A stretch of 64,000 nt of DNA from JAFGOM01 sp964428385 (GCA_964428385.1 CAYRYR010000001.1:1-64000), one strand, 5' to 3'. Numbered from the stretch's first letter, positions 19,686 to 27,786 are shown. The notes: generated by a model not told the origin, from the sequence alone. Program-made: numbers and translations.

Positions 19686-19802
19686 TGTCGTCTCTCCTTA
19701 CAAGAATATGTGAGATGTAAGTTACATCACTATTAATTCTTATCTCCGGTGACTTTCAGTATTCACCTGTCTCAAAAGATAGTAACCGATGTGGGACTTT
19801 CC

Positions 19803-20431
19803 TCATCGGTGAGCAGTTTCTGAGGTACCATCTGCATCATATCGTGGCATTTGTTTCCCGTATTCGAGCACTGGGATGAAAATCTTACATTGCCCGGTCC
19901 CTGCTGATTCTACGAGACGAAGTTTAAGAAAGGCATTTGCCAGAGTCTGATTACACGGAGTTGACTCATGACGAAGGATGTTTTGGAGAGTTATATTCCC
20001 GATAAATCCTCCCGGACTGGTTACTACCAGTTCCGAAGCTGCATGACGGATTAATACTTCTCCTGGATTGGTGTAGTCCCGATGAGTAACTGCATTGAGT
20101 ACGACTTCACGAACAACATCGAGAGGAAAGGCTGGGACAAATAGTTTAAAGAGATCAACTTATATCTCCTCTTTCGGGTTGATGAACATAATGTACCTGA
20201 CAATGAGGACAGAGATGGTATCCGGTTTCCAGAGAGAAGCAGCCCTGCATTGGTTACTGAGTCTCCCCGGACAGCTTCGATGCCTCGTAGGAAGGCGTCA
20301 TCAGACATTTTAAGCAACTCAGATTCTGGATTTTTACTTCTCAAAGTCGCTCGTGCCTGGGCGATCTCAAGAGGATCAAGGTCATCAGGGGTGATCCGGG
20401 AACTTGTTATCCACTCCGTACACTCCCGAAA
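19803..20431 (-). pseudogene. Broken RecG-like/AlbA_2 (COG2865) ATPase-regulator gene
   Basis: Reading from 20431 down, one frame encodes SSRITPDDLDPLEIAQAR, then KNPESELLKMSDDAFLRGI and TNAGLLLSGN, after which the frame degenerates. A second frame, with an in-frame TAA near 20159, continues as FPLDVVREVVLNAVTHRDY, SPGGFIGNITLQNIL, NQTLANAFLKLRLVESAGTG and on to a stop at 19803. These are the middle and C-terminal parts of COG2865 proteins (putative RecG-related helicase or transcription regulator with AlbA_2 domain). The N-terminal AlbA_2 domain is absent, and roughly 40 residues are missing at the frame change. The remnant ends next to the purQ stop, so the purine genes are intact. Confidence 0.75.
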
Positions 20432-20451
20432 CTATCAAAAATAGGTTTGGA

Positions 20452-21306
20452 TTACCGGAAATACTCAACGATATTTTGGAATAATTTCATATTCATGGAC
20501 TCTGCCGGAACAAAAAGTTGCTGCCGTTTCAGCCGTTCTTTCTGCAGGGGCCAGTCATACTGGTTGACAAATTCCATCGCACGCTCTGGGTGGGGCATCA
20601 TTGCGAGGACCTTCCCGTCTGCTGAGGTGATACCAGCGATATCAGCAGTCGAGCCGTTGGGGTTGAAGGGATATTCACCATCTGCAGGGGTCAGATTCTC
20701 CCGGCAATACGTAAAAGCTACCATCTTCTGGCTCTTCAGTCTGAGCAGCGTCTCCCTGGAACAGGAAAAGTTCCCTTCTCCATGCGATACCGGACAGACT
20801 ATCCGTTCAATACCCGTTGTCCAGAGGTTATCAGCAGCGGGTTTGATAGTGACATACCGGCACTCAAGTACCCCTTTGCGGTTTGGCATCAGGGCAATAT
20901 CCCGTTTGAACTGCTTATCAAATGCCGGTACAAGCCCGAGATTTGCAAGAATTTGAAACCCGTTACATATTCCGAGTACCAGGTTATCTTCTTCAAGGAA
21001 TTCAGTAACATCATTCCAGAGATTGTTCCGCACCCGGTTTGCATAGGCATTGCCGGCTCCGGTATCGTCACCGTATGAGAACCCGCCCGGAAATACGAGC
21101 AGACGGTAATCGGTCATCTGCTGTTTTTGGTCAATCAGGTCGTTAATGTGGACGATATCCGCATCCATACCGGCACGGGCTAACGCTTCCCTTGTCTCCA
21201 TCTCGGAATTTATCCCAAACCCGCTCATGATAAGAGCCTTATCAGGAATCATATCCTGCTCTGGGACACTCCCTTGAGGACGTGATGAGGGAAATGCTAA
21301 AGTCAT
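20452..21306 (-). CDS. purQ: Phosphoribosylformylglycinamidine synthase, glutaminase subunit
   Basis: This subunit supplies ammonia for conversion of FGAR to FGAM in purine synthesis. The 284-residue class I amidotransferase has FPGGFSYGDD, the nucleophile elbow LGICNGFQILANLG with catalytic cysteine, and a C-terminal MMPHPERAME with catalytic His/Glu. Its length fits the archaeal forms, which are longer than bacillus-type PurQ. It begins 2 bases after the purL stop; a GGGGGG tract about 10 bases before the ATG may serve as ribosome-binding site. A later in-frame ATG (MIPDKALIM) is possible. Confidence 0.95.
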   Translation of the reverse strand: MTLAFPSSRPQGSVPEQDMIPDKALIMSGFGINSEMETREALARAGMDADIVHINDLIDQKQQMTDYRLLVFPGGFSYGDDTGAGNAYANRVRNNLWNDVTEFLEEDNLVLGICNGFQILANLGLVPAFDKQFKRDIALMPNRKGVLECRYVTIKPAADNLWTTGIERIVCPVSHGEGNFSCSRETLLRLKSQKMVAFTYCRENLTPADGEYPFNPNGSTADIAGITSADGKVLAMMPHPERAMEFVNQYDWPLQKERLKRQQLFVPAESMNMKLFQNIVEYFR

Positions 21307-21308
21307 TT

Positions 21309-24248
21309 TTAGTACCCCCCAAACGGTTTCTTATACGCTGCTTCAAGGTCACTGACCGGTACAGAGATTTGCAGGGATTTTCCGGTGATTTGCAGGTTCT
21401 TTCCACTCACACGACCTATCAGGGCAGCATCTGACCCCATTGCCAGTTCAAACGATCGTTTCTTATCAGATGCAACCGTGATGATGAACCTCCCGAGCGT
21501 CTCTGAAAAGAGAGAATAATCTGGTCTTTTGGCTTCGGAGAGGGTGATGTCCATCCCAAGCCGGCCGGCGATTGCAACCTTGGCAAGGGCAACCCCTAGG
21601 CCCCCATGGGTGACCGGAAACGCAGAAGCAACGAGATCGTGTAGGATAGCCGTGGATAGCCGCTGGTACCGGGTTTTCATGGAAGGGATATCCAGGGCTG
21701 GCACCGTGCCACTGGTGCTGCCAAGATAGGCAAAGTACTCAGATCCTCCGAGTTCTTCAGCAGTCTCTCCTATGAGGTAGACCAGATCCCCTTCTATCTT
21801 TGCATCCATCGAGACTGCTTTCTTAACATCCGGATGAATTCCGATGGAAGAGATGAGGAGGGTTGGGGGCACTGAGACCTTTACGGGATTGTTATTCTCG
21901 TCAAACCCGGAAAAATCATTGAACATGCTGTCCTTGCCTGAGATAAAAGGGGTCTGAAACCCGATAGCCCCGTCATAGCACCCGATAGCAGCACATTTCA
22001 GCTGGTCAAGTCGTCTTGGATCATCAGATGAACACCAGCAGAAGTTATCGAGGATGGCTATCGCATCCAGGGGGATACCAAGAGCTATCAGCCCCCGAAT
22101 CGCCGTATCAATGCAGGCACCGGCCATGTGATAGGGATCTATCTCAGAGTACGACGGGAAGATCCCCTGTGAGAGCCCGATTCCTTTCTCTGAGTCAGAG
22201 ACGACTTTTGTCAGGGTTGCCATCCCCTGCACTCTTCCTACTCCCTGGACCGGCCCGAGCACGTGTCCGCCCTGAACGGTATGGTCATACTGGATAGAGA
22301 TAAACTCCTTTGAACAGATGTTCTTTCGGGCAAGCATCGCCTTTAAGGTCTCATCAAGATGGTCAGGACACCGGGTTTCCGGGCTTTTGACCTCTGGAGC
22401 GGTATGAACCGTCCGAAGATGTTTTTCAGGAAGGCCGTCGTGGAGGAAGGAAAGCTCGATATCCATAACCACGGTTCCATGGAACTCAACCACACACCGA
22501 CCGGTATCGGTGAACGTCCCGATAACGGCAGCCTCGACTTCCCGGTGACGCAGTAAGTCCATGAACTCATCAAGATTTTCCGGGGGGACGGCGAGTGTCA
22601 TCCGTTCCTGTGATTCAGATATCCAGATCTCCCACGGTGCCATCCCCGGGTATTTGAGCGGGACTTTATCAAGCCAGACATGACACCCGTTGCATTCCTT
22701 CGCCATCTCGGCAACTGAACACGAGATCCCGCCGGCCCCGTTATCGGTGATGCTGCTATAAAGTCCAAGGTCGCGGGCTTCCTTGACGATAACATCTGAT
22801 AATTTCTTCTGGGTTATAGGATCGCCAATTTGCACGGCAGTAACAGGACTTCCCGGATCAAGTGCCTCGGAAGAGAAAGTTGCTCCATGGATCCCGTCTT
22901 TTCCGACACGGCCTCCAGCCATGACGACGAGGTCACCCGGCTTTGCCTGTTTCTCATAGAGTTTCCGGGTATCATCCCCACGGGGCATGATGCCGACAGT
23001 GCCGGCAAAGACAAGGGGTTTACCTACATAGCGGTCGTCAAACCAGACAAAACCCTGGGGAGTCGGGATGCCTGAACAATTACCTCCGACCCCGACCCCG
23101 GATACAACCCCGTCAAGGATTCTACGTGGGGAAAGGATCGGATTTGAATGGTCCTTTCCGCGATAGAGGGCCGGATTGCTATCAGGGTCACCGACACAGA
23201 ACCCGTAGATATTGATACAGGGTTTCGCTCCAAGGCCAAACCCGATGGTATCCCGGTTTACTCCCACAATACCGGTGAGGGCACCGCCAAAGGGATCAAG
23301 GGCAGATGGGGAATTGTGTGTCTCGACTTTATGAGTTACAAGATACTGGTCATCAAAAATAATCGCACCTGAATTGTCGGAAAAGACACTCAGGCAGATA
23401 TCCTTGTCCCCTTTCTCCTCCCTAATCTTACTTGTGGCCGCCTGGATGCAGGTCTTGTAAAGACCCTTTGGTATATCATCGTCCATGGGTGATGCAAAGA
23501 TCGTATGCTTGCAGTGCTCACTCCACGTCTGGGCAAGAGACTCTATCTCAATATCTGTTGGTTTTCTCCCTTTTTCGGTAAAGTAATCCCGGATTGCATG
23601 CAGCTGGGCGAGGTCAAGGGCGAGCGGCCCCCTTCGCAGGCCGGTCTCTGGATCGATTATTCCCTCTTTCCCGATCCTGATAAGATCCTGGTCATCCAGG
23701 CTCAGATCAACCAGCTCAGCGGTAGGCAACTCGTGAAGTTCTACGAACGGAACAACAACGTCCATGCCCACGGTCCCGTACTCAGCCCTGGTTTTTATAT
23801 GCACCCTGTTTACAAGCGGGTTTGCGAGCGTTGCTGCCAGGTTCTCTAAAGCCCCGGGAGTAAGTCTCCCACAGACAAAGTAGAGCTGCGAGGAGTAGAC
23901 CGCTTCACCCGGTTCAAACTTCCTCTTCGTAAAGTCCTCAATAGTCTGACGTGCGGTTGTACCTACGTTATCGGTTACGCCCGGCAGGAAACCAACCTCG
24001 ATGGCGAGATCGAAGAATATCTTTGTCGCTTCATCCACCGTAAATTTCTGAACCACCGGATTACTCAGCTGAAGGCCAATCTCCCTGAGTTCTTCAGAAG
24101 TGAAATCCCGGGAATTCGTGGAGATGGTGTAGATATCGATTACGTGGAGTTCTTCAATGGGAAACCCAAGTGAGCGAATCCGATCGGTTCTGACTGTAAG
24201 GCGGGGATCGGCCTTATAACGGACTTCTATCCGGTGGATATATGCCAT
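21309..24248 (-). CDS. purL: Phosphoribosylformylglycinamidine synthase with N-terminal PurS-like region
   Basis: This is the ATP-dependent FGAM synthase of purine synthesis. I place the start at the ATG giving MAYIHRIEVRYK, with the protein 979 residues long. The open frame reaches 24338, but the extra residues are hydrophobic and unlike the family. Residues 1-190 hold two PurS-like ferredoxin folds (VRYKADPRL onward, then SSQLYFVCGRLTPGALENLA). The PurL core follows: WSEHCKHTIF, THKVETHNSPSALDPFGGA, GVGVGGNCSGIPTPQG, and a second half with GKDSMFND. A separate PurS gene is therefore not needed next to it. It is co-transcribed with purQ. Confidence 0.95.
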   Translation of the reverse strand: MAYIHRIEVRYKADPRLTVRTDRIRSLGFPIEELHVIDIYTISTNSRDFTSEELREIGLQLSNPVVQKFTVDEATKIFFDLAIEVGFLPGVTDNVGTTARQTIEDFTKRKFEPGEAVYSSQLYFVCGRLTPGALENLAATLANPLVNRVHIKTRAEYGTVGMDVVVPFVELHELPTAELVDLSLDDQDLIRIGKEGIIDPETGLRRGPLALDLAQLHAIRDYFTEKGRKPTDIEIESLAQTWSEHCKHTIFASPMDDDIPKGLYKTCIQAATSKIREEKGDKDICLSVFSDNSGAIIFDDQYLVTHKVETHNSPSALDPFGGALTGIVGVNRDTIGFGLGAKPCINIYGFCVGDPDSNPALYRGKDHSNPILSPRRILDGVVSGVGVGGNCSGIPTPQGFVWFDDRYVGKPLVFAGTVGIMPRGDDTRKLYEKQAKPGDLVVMAGGRVGKDGIHGATFSSEALDPGSPVTAVQIGDPITQKKLSDVIVKEARDLGLYSSITDNGAGGISCSVAEMAKECNGCHVWLDKVPLKYPGMAPWEIWISESQERMTLAVPPENLDEFMDLLRHREVEAAVIGTFTDTGRCVVEFHGTVVMDIELSFLHDGLPEKHLRTVHTAPEVKSPETRCPDHLDETLKAMLARKNICSKEFISIQYDHTVQGGHVLGPVQGVGRVQGMATLTKVVSDSEKGIGLSQGIFPSYSEIDPYHMAGACIDTAIRGLIALGIPLDAIAILDNFCWCSSDDPRRLDQLKCAAIGCYDGAIGFQTPFISGKDSMFNDFSGFDENNNPVKVSVPPTLLISSIGIHPDVKKAVSMDAKIEGDLVYLIGETAEELGGSEYFAYLGSTSGTVPALDIPSMKTRYQRLSTAILHDLVASAFPVTHGGLGVALAKVAIAGRLGMDITLSEAKRPDYSLFSETLGRFIITVASDKKRSFELAMGSDAALIGRVSGKNLQITGKSLQISVPVSDLEAAYKKPFGGY

Positions 24249-24780
24249 GAGTACCTGGTACTTAATGGTTTTTTTAAGCAAAATAAGTATCAAATAAAAA
24301 CAGTCTTGCAGAGATGTAAAAATCTTCTGGAGGGTCATGTATCCATGACTCTGAAAGGGATAACATCAATTAGAATTCTAAAAGGAATACTGATATTTGG
24401 TTGGCATTTACCAGGAAATATCTCCGAACCAAAGCATATCCGGTGATTTTCTCCATTAGTTCCTAACATTATGAATAGGGGGGAGAATCCACCCGCCGCG
24501 GTTTATAAAAGTCACTACAGCCGAATTTATTTATCAGCTGAACCGGTGCATGGCCCAGGAATCTCCCGAACTCCACCATGTCGCCGACATCCTTTCCAAT
24601 CACCGGAATCTGGCTTACTTCGAAAATTAATCTGATCCGCCAGATAATTAATGAAGAATACCTTATATTTACCGGTGAATCCTTCTATCCCCTTCTTTTA
24701 AAGGATGGTCGTGTTCCTCCGGCGAGCATCACTGTGATTTGCGTTCAGAAAATCACGGTTTTCGCACTTTTATAGCCATC
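24249..24780. other. Intergenic region with TATA-led micro-ORF
   Basis: This 530-base stretch is open between the purL start and a convergent gene end. A good TATA-like GTTTATAAAA lies at 24501-24510 on the plus strand. About 40 bases later ATG 24550 opens a 26-codon frame (to 24630; starts MAQESPELHHVADIL). It has no ribosome-binding site and no family is recognised. It may be a truncated gene or a short RNA. The rest holds nothing I can name. Confidence 0.3.
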
Positions 24781-25269
24781 TCACTCAACAGACAGACAGA
24801 TATCAAGTACATGATACTTTTCAGGATGCTCTTCAGGGTTGTTTAGATACACCTCGTAACTCGCCCGGGACAGATCAATTGTAAGATTATTCTCTGTCAC
24901 CCACTCATGAATCGTGCCCCATGCTGGGCCATATTCTTCCGCCCCAGTCAGTTCTACACGCATTACTGCATATGTTCCACCTGGAAGTTTTTTCTTTTTA
25001 ATTTCCCCATCAACTTCAACGTCATCTTGTATGGTCATGCAAACATCCAGTCTGAGTTTTTCCGGAGGGGTAACATTTTGATCATCATAATAGGCTGATA
25101 AAAGAACCGTATCAGATCCCATTAATTGTTTGTCAAACGCCCAGCCACAGAGTTTTTCAAACAAGCCTCTAAATACCTCGGCGTTTCCCAGATAGTTACC
25201 GATAAATGAAACGCATGCAACATTTCTTTCTTTGATCTCAGTGATTTCTGGTCCGTTTATAATTCTCAA
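24781..25269 (-). CDS. GyrI-like small-molecule-binding domain protein
   Basis: This stand-alone GyrI-like (SOUL/AraC effector-binding) domain is about 162 residues long. Typical features are the start IINGPEITEIKERNVACVSF, the middle GWAFDKQLM and LSAYYDD, LRLDVCMTI, the LPGGTYAVMRV strand, the GPAWGTIHEWV helix, and the end PEEHPEKYHVLDICL. I choose a TTG start at 25269 because a strong GGTGAT sits 4 bases before it; an upstream ATG at 25293 would extend the protein by 8 residues with no such site. Members bind hydrophobic ligands or toxins, or inhibit gyrase. No DNA-binding domain is attached here. The ligand is unknown. Confidence 0.8.
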   Translation of the reverse strand: MRIINGPEITEIKERNVACVSFIGNYLGNAEVFRGLFEKLCGWAFDKQLMGSDTVLLSAYYDDQNVTPPEKLRLDVCMTIQDDVEVDGEIKKKKLPGGTYAVMRVELTGAEEYGPAWGTIHEWVTENNLTIDLSRASYEVYLNNPEEHPEKYHVLDICLSVE

Positions 25270-25478
25270 TTGTATCACCTGCTTTATGTGCAAAAGAATG
25301 TCAGTTTTCTCTCTATATAATGTCCATATCCCACAGGGTGAAAGTAATTTTGGTCAATAGAGAAGGCCGGTATTGGTGGTATCTTTTCAGTTGATAGAAT
25401 TCATTGACTGGATTCTGTACTGCCGATACCGTGAAGATATGAGACGGATTGTTATGGTAACACTAACCATGCACCAAG

Positions 25479-25647
25479 ACGTTCTTTAGAAAGTGGATCA
25501 CTTCCTATTAGCACATCTTAATAAACTCATAAATTTGATATTTTTGTAAAATAAGCTTGATTAAGGTATAATCCACCAAAATGATCAGGCTGGATCATAG
25601 TGAATCAGGTGGATCAGACTTAACTTTTTTAGAAGTAAATATAATTT
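25479..25647 (+). repeat. Direct repeat copy 1, upstream of the TA module
   Basis: This segment of about 170 bases beginning ACGTTCTTTAGAAAGTGGA recurs in the same orientation at 26256. By eye the two copies match at roughly 85-90% of positions with one short gap. The shared core includes the AT-rich TCATAAATTTGATATTTTTG and a paired region ATCCACC...GGTGGATC enclosing TGATC...GATCA. It lies between the GyrI-like gene and the antitoxin start at 25715, so it may contain the promoter of the module. Confidence 0.8.
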
Positions 25648-25714
25648 GAACCATTCCAACAATCTGATATGATAAGAGAGATATGAGTATCTACATAGAG
25701 GTGGATGAATAATT

Positions 25715-25942
25715 ATGATTGAGTCTATCCCGATTCCTTCAGATATTAAGAACCGGTTGGATCAATTGATGCAGCCTGGTGAAACATACGGAGATGTTAT
25801 TGATAAACTTCTCTCTGAATTAACAGAGGAAGATGAATTAAGCCCTGAAGAAGAGGATATGGTATCTGAAGGACTTAAAGCAATTAAAGCAAAGAAAACC
25901 ATTCCACACGAACAAGTCATGCAGGAATTAGGAGTCAGATGA
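25715..25942 (+). CDS. RelB-like antitoxin
   Basis: This is a 75-residue small acidic protein. The N-terminal part (SIPIPSDIKNRLDQLM, then TYGDVIDKLL) is like the ribbon-helix-helix region of archaeal VapB/RelB-type antitoxins. The C-terminal part (EDMVSEGLKAIKAKKTIPHEQVMQELG) is a helix of the kind that wraps a toxin. A GAGGTGG ribosome-binding site precedes the ATG. It overlaps the RelE-type reading frame by 4 bases (ATGA), the usual arrangement of a type II toxin-antitoxin operon. The toxin frame has an internal stop, so the antitoxin may now have no active partner. Confidence 0.8.
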   Translation: MIESIPIPSDIKNRLDQLMQPGETYGDVIDKLLSELTEEDELSPEEEDMVSEGLKAIKAKKTIPHEQVMQELGVR

Positions 25943-26217
25943 GTTACTCAATAGAATGGACTCCACAAGCTAAAAGAGCAGCTAAAAATATTCAACAAGA
26001 TATTCTCTATAAGTTTGATAAAAAACTCATTACATTATCACAGTAACAAAACCCGGGTGAAGGACTTAAAAAGATTCATACTAAAAAAGGAATGGTTCTT
26101 TATTCGGTCCGTGAAGGGGAATACAGGCTTCTTTTAACGGTTGATAATGGGATTATGTATATTTTCGTTATTGGTATAGGACCGCGAAAAGTGGTTTATC
26201 GAAAATTCCAATCCTGA
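25939..26217 (+). pseudogene. RelE-type toxin with in-frame TAA stop
   Basis: From ATG 25939 the frame encodes SIEWTPQAKRAAKNI and LITLSQ, then TAA at 26044-26046. In the same frame it continues as NPGEGLKKIHTKKGMVLYSV, REGEYRLLLTVD, IMYIFVIGIGPRKVVYRKF and stops at 26217. That is a complete RelE/ParE-fold toxin of 92 residues with one nonsense codon at position 36. The rest, including the C-terminal strands with basic residues, is well preserved, which suggests a recent or recurrent loss. Because the codon is TAA rather than TAG, pyrrolysine decoding does not apply. Confidence 0.85.
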
Positions 26218-26255
26218 AAAATGCTCTTTCATGGCCGGTAGATACATACCCCTAT

Positions 26256-26430
26256 ACGTTCTTTAGAAAGTGGATAACCTCCTATCAGCACATCTTAATA
26301 AGCTCATAAATTTGATATTTTTGTAAAATAAGCGTGATTAATGTATGATCCACCGAAATGATTAGGTTGGATCATAGTGGAGCAGGTAGATTAGATTTAA
26401 CATTCTCTAGAAGTTAATATTATCTTAATT
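26256..26430 (+). repeat. Direct repeat copy 2, downstream of the TA module
   Basis: This is the second copy of the sequence at 25479-25647, same orientation, starting 777 bases later. Together the copies bracket the RelB/RelE-type pair. The copy ends against the stop codon of the minus-strand zinc-ribbon gene. It has no gene downstream on its own strand, so a promoter role like that proposed for copy 1 would have no target here. Confidence 0.8.
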
Positions 26431-26694
26431 TCAAGTGCGATTCCAATTTACTATAAGCTCTGCGATGGTTGATTTCATCTCATTATCACTGACACGTTTT
26501 AGAGATTCTATCACATCTGACAACGTTTTTATTTTTTCAAATCTGACAATCTCTTTTTTATGATACGCGATCACAGAATCGTATAGTTTATCTATATTTT
26601 CTTGGATTAGATCTAGCTCAACCAGTGGGGACCCGCAGCGTAAACATAGTTTTGATCCCTCGGGATTGTGCATAAGGCAGTTATTGCAGATCAA
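26431..26694 (-). CDS. Small zinc-ribbon protein
   Basis: This 87-residue protein has an N-terminal zinc ribbon (CNNC near residues 3-6 and CLRC near 17-20) followed by a predicted all-helical region of about 60 residues with many charges (ENIDKLYDSVIAYHKKEIV). The start is a TTG; an in-frame stop is close upstream, so no longer form is possible. No specific family is recognised beyond the zinc-ribbon class, which often includes regulators or assembly factors. It lies between direct repeat 2 and a tiny ribbon-helix-helix gene, within the gene-poor patch before tRNA-Phe. Confidence 0.65.
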   Translation of the reverse strand: MICNNCLMHNPEGSKLCLRCGSPLVELDLIQENIDKLYDSVIAYHKKEIVRFEKIKTLSDVIESLKRVSDNEMKSTIAELIVNWNRT

Positions 26695-26721
26695 TGGATC
26701 GGGATTTTTCCCTAAATGTTT

Positions 26722-26841
26722 CTATAATATTGAGATTAGTAATTTAGTTGCTGTTGTTCCCTGATCCGTTGCGACTGATTTTAATTCAGAATACAAACTG
26801 TCAGGAATTTTAAGGCCTATTTGAACCATTTTTTCAGGCAT
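26722..26841 (-). CDS. Very small ribbon-helix-helix-like protein
   Basis: A 39-residue frame starts MPEKMVQIGLKIPDSLYSEL and continues through KSVATDQGTTATKLL. The pattern of a short basic beta strand, then a proline and two short helices, is that of Arc/CopG-type ribbon-helix-helix DNA-binding units. It lies 28 bases upstream of the zinc-ribbon gene on the same strand, possibly as one transcript. No strong ribosome-binding site is visible. It is shorter than most members, so it may be a minimal regulator or a truncated antitoxin. Confidence 0.5.
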   Translation of the reverse strand: MPEKMVQIGLKIPDSLYSELKSVATDQGTTATKLLISIL

Positions 26842-26959
26842 TGATATGATATAGATCAAGGTCAGGTTTTATAATTCTGGTATAAATATCTAGAAATATA
26901 GGCAATTATCAACTAAATTATTTTATCTATATATGTATATATATATATGTACATTACAC

Positions 26960-27106
26960 ATGAGAAACGGCGTTGAATTCAGCCCCGTGTCAACTGTGAT
27001 CCCATCTGATCTTAAGGGACGGGCAAAAGAAACAGGATTGAAATTTAGTCATGTCTTGGTTGAGGCGTTGGAAAATAAACTGAAGAATGTTACAGATAAT
27101 GGATGA
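26960..27106 (+). CDS. Very small ribbon-helix-helix-like protein
   Basis: This is a 48-residue frame from ATG 26960 to TGA 27106. The segment VSTVIPSDLKGRAKETGLKF followed by SHVLVEALENKL fits a strand plus two helices as in CopG/CcdA-like antitoxins. An AT-rich TATATATATAT run lies directly upstream (26935-26950) and could be a promoter, which would give a leaderless or nearly leaderless message. No toxin gene is adjacent. The call rests on pattern alone. Confidence 0.45.
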   Translation: MRNGVEFSPVSTVIPSDLKGRAKETGLKFSHVLVEALENKLKNVTDNG

Positions 27107-27333
27107 TCCTACTGACCGGACCCAGGAAAAAACCCCCTGTTAAACGGGACACGTTGGAAACCCTACCTGAGTATTTTTGAAAATTTTTCGAATCGGCTGA
27201 GCGGAGGGGGTTCTGTAGTTATCGATCCGTGATTTTTCATTCTGTTTAAATGTAAAATTATGCATAGGCTTTGTCAGACAAAGGCGAGGATCTAAAAATG
27301 GTAACAATATCCATAAGAAAAGGTGAGGTTTTC
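27107..27333. other. Short intergenic region in the accessory patch
   Basis: There is no supported gene here. A perfect 8-base inverted repeat (AACCCCCT at 27131, AGGGGGTT at 27205) is too far apart and too short to interpret. A frame open from ATG 27298 joins the next gene, but I prefer that gene's later start. Confidence 0.3.
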
Positions 27334-27450
27334 ATGAATGTTTGTGTCAGTTTTCCAAAGGAATTAAGATACCAGGCATGTGGAGACAATATCTCACTCT
27401 CAAAGATGATGACGCAACAACTTAAAGAAATGTACGGTTGTGAAAAATAA
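27334..27450 (+). CDS. Very small ribbon-helix-helix-like protein
   Basis: This 38-residue frame starts MNVCVSFPKELRYQACG and continues with ISLSKMMTQQLKEMYG. I choose ATG 27334 because GGTGAGG sits 6 bases before it; an in-frame ATG at 27298 would add 12 residues. The strand-helix-helix pattern again suggests a minimal ribbon-helix-helix DNA-binding unit. It is followed by another short frame whose ATG overlaps the TAA stop by one base, so the two appear to form a micro-operon. Confidence 0.5.
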   Translation: MNVCVSFPKELRYQACGDNISLSKMMTQQLKEMYGCEK

Positions 27451-27578
27451 TGAGTAAAAACAGAGGCACGGGTATCGGCAAATACCCGAAACTGAAAATA
27501 CAACGGTACACAGACCCCGGATGTTTACATGGAGATTTCTATGTTAAAGAAGGATATTCGTTAAACGCGAGTAGTTAA
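27450..27578 (+). CDS. Hypothetical 42-residue protein
   Basis: The frame runs from ATG 27450, which overlaps the stop of the previous small gene by one base (TAATG), to TAA 27578. The protein is basic and glycine-rich at its start (MSKNRGTGIGKYPKLKIQ), then has FYVKEGYSL near its end. No family is recognised. The tight overlap and lack of internal stops favour a real gene. The plus-strand frame stops 27 bases short of the 3' end of tRNA-Phe, so it may be the last gene of an element integrated at the tRNA. Confidence 0.4.
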   Translation: MSKNRGTGIGKYPKLKIQRYTDPGCLHGDFYVKEGYSLNASS

Positions 27579-27605
27579 AATTACCTTAGGAATAAAACAA
27601 AAAAG

Positions 27606-27679
27606 TGCCCCAGCCCGGATTTGAACCGGGGACAACCAGATCTTCAGTCTGGCGCTCTCCCAGGCTGAGCTACTGAGGC
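27606..27679 (-). tRNA. tRNA-Phe (anticodon GAA)
   Basis: The cloverleaf reads on the minus strand. The acceptor stem GCCTCAG pairs with CTGGGGC (one G-U pair). The D arm is GCTC...GAGC, the anticodon stem CCAGA/TCTGG encloses the loop CTGAAGA with anticodon GAA, and the T arm CCCGG/CCGGG has loop TTCAAAT. The discriminator base is A. CCA is not encoded. No intron is present. A T-rich stretch directly follows the 3' end and probably terminates transcription. A TATA-like ATTTAATTATT lies about 25-35 bases before the 5' end. Confidence 0.97.
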
Positions 27680-27786
27680 GCGGCTAAAGTAATTAGCGCC
27701 GGAAATAATTAAATCTTTTCATTTTCTACCTGACCTCGCGGGTGAGATGACTGGTTATTTAGGAGCTGCAAACCAACCATTATATA

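Noticed and set aside
24249..24339. Longer purL start with an N-terminal hydrophobic extension
   Set aside because: The 30 extra residues do not fit a cytosolic purine enzyme and the PurS-like domain begins at the later ATG.
26044..26046. Recoding of the toxin's stop as pyrrolysine
   Set aside because: The codon is TAA; pyrrolysine uses TAG. A nonsense mutation is simpler.
27131..27212. Inverted repeat AACCCCCT/AGGGGGTT
   Set aside because: It is only 8 bases with a loop of about 66 bases. It may be chance and has no T-run or gene context.
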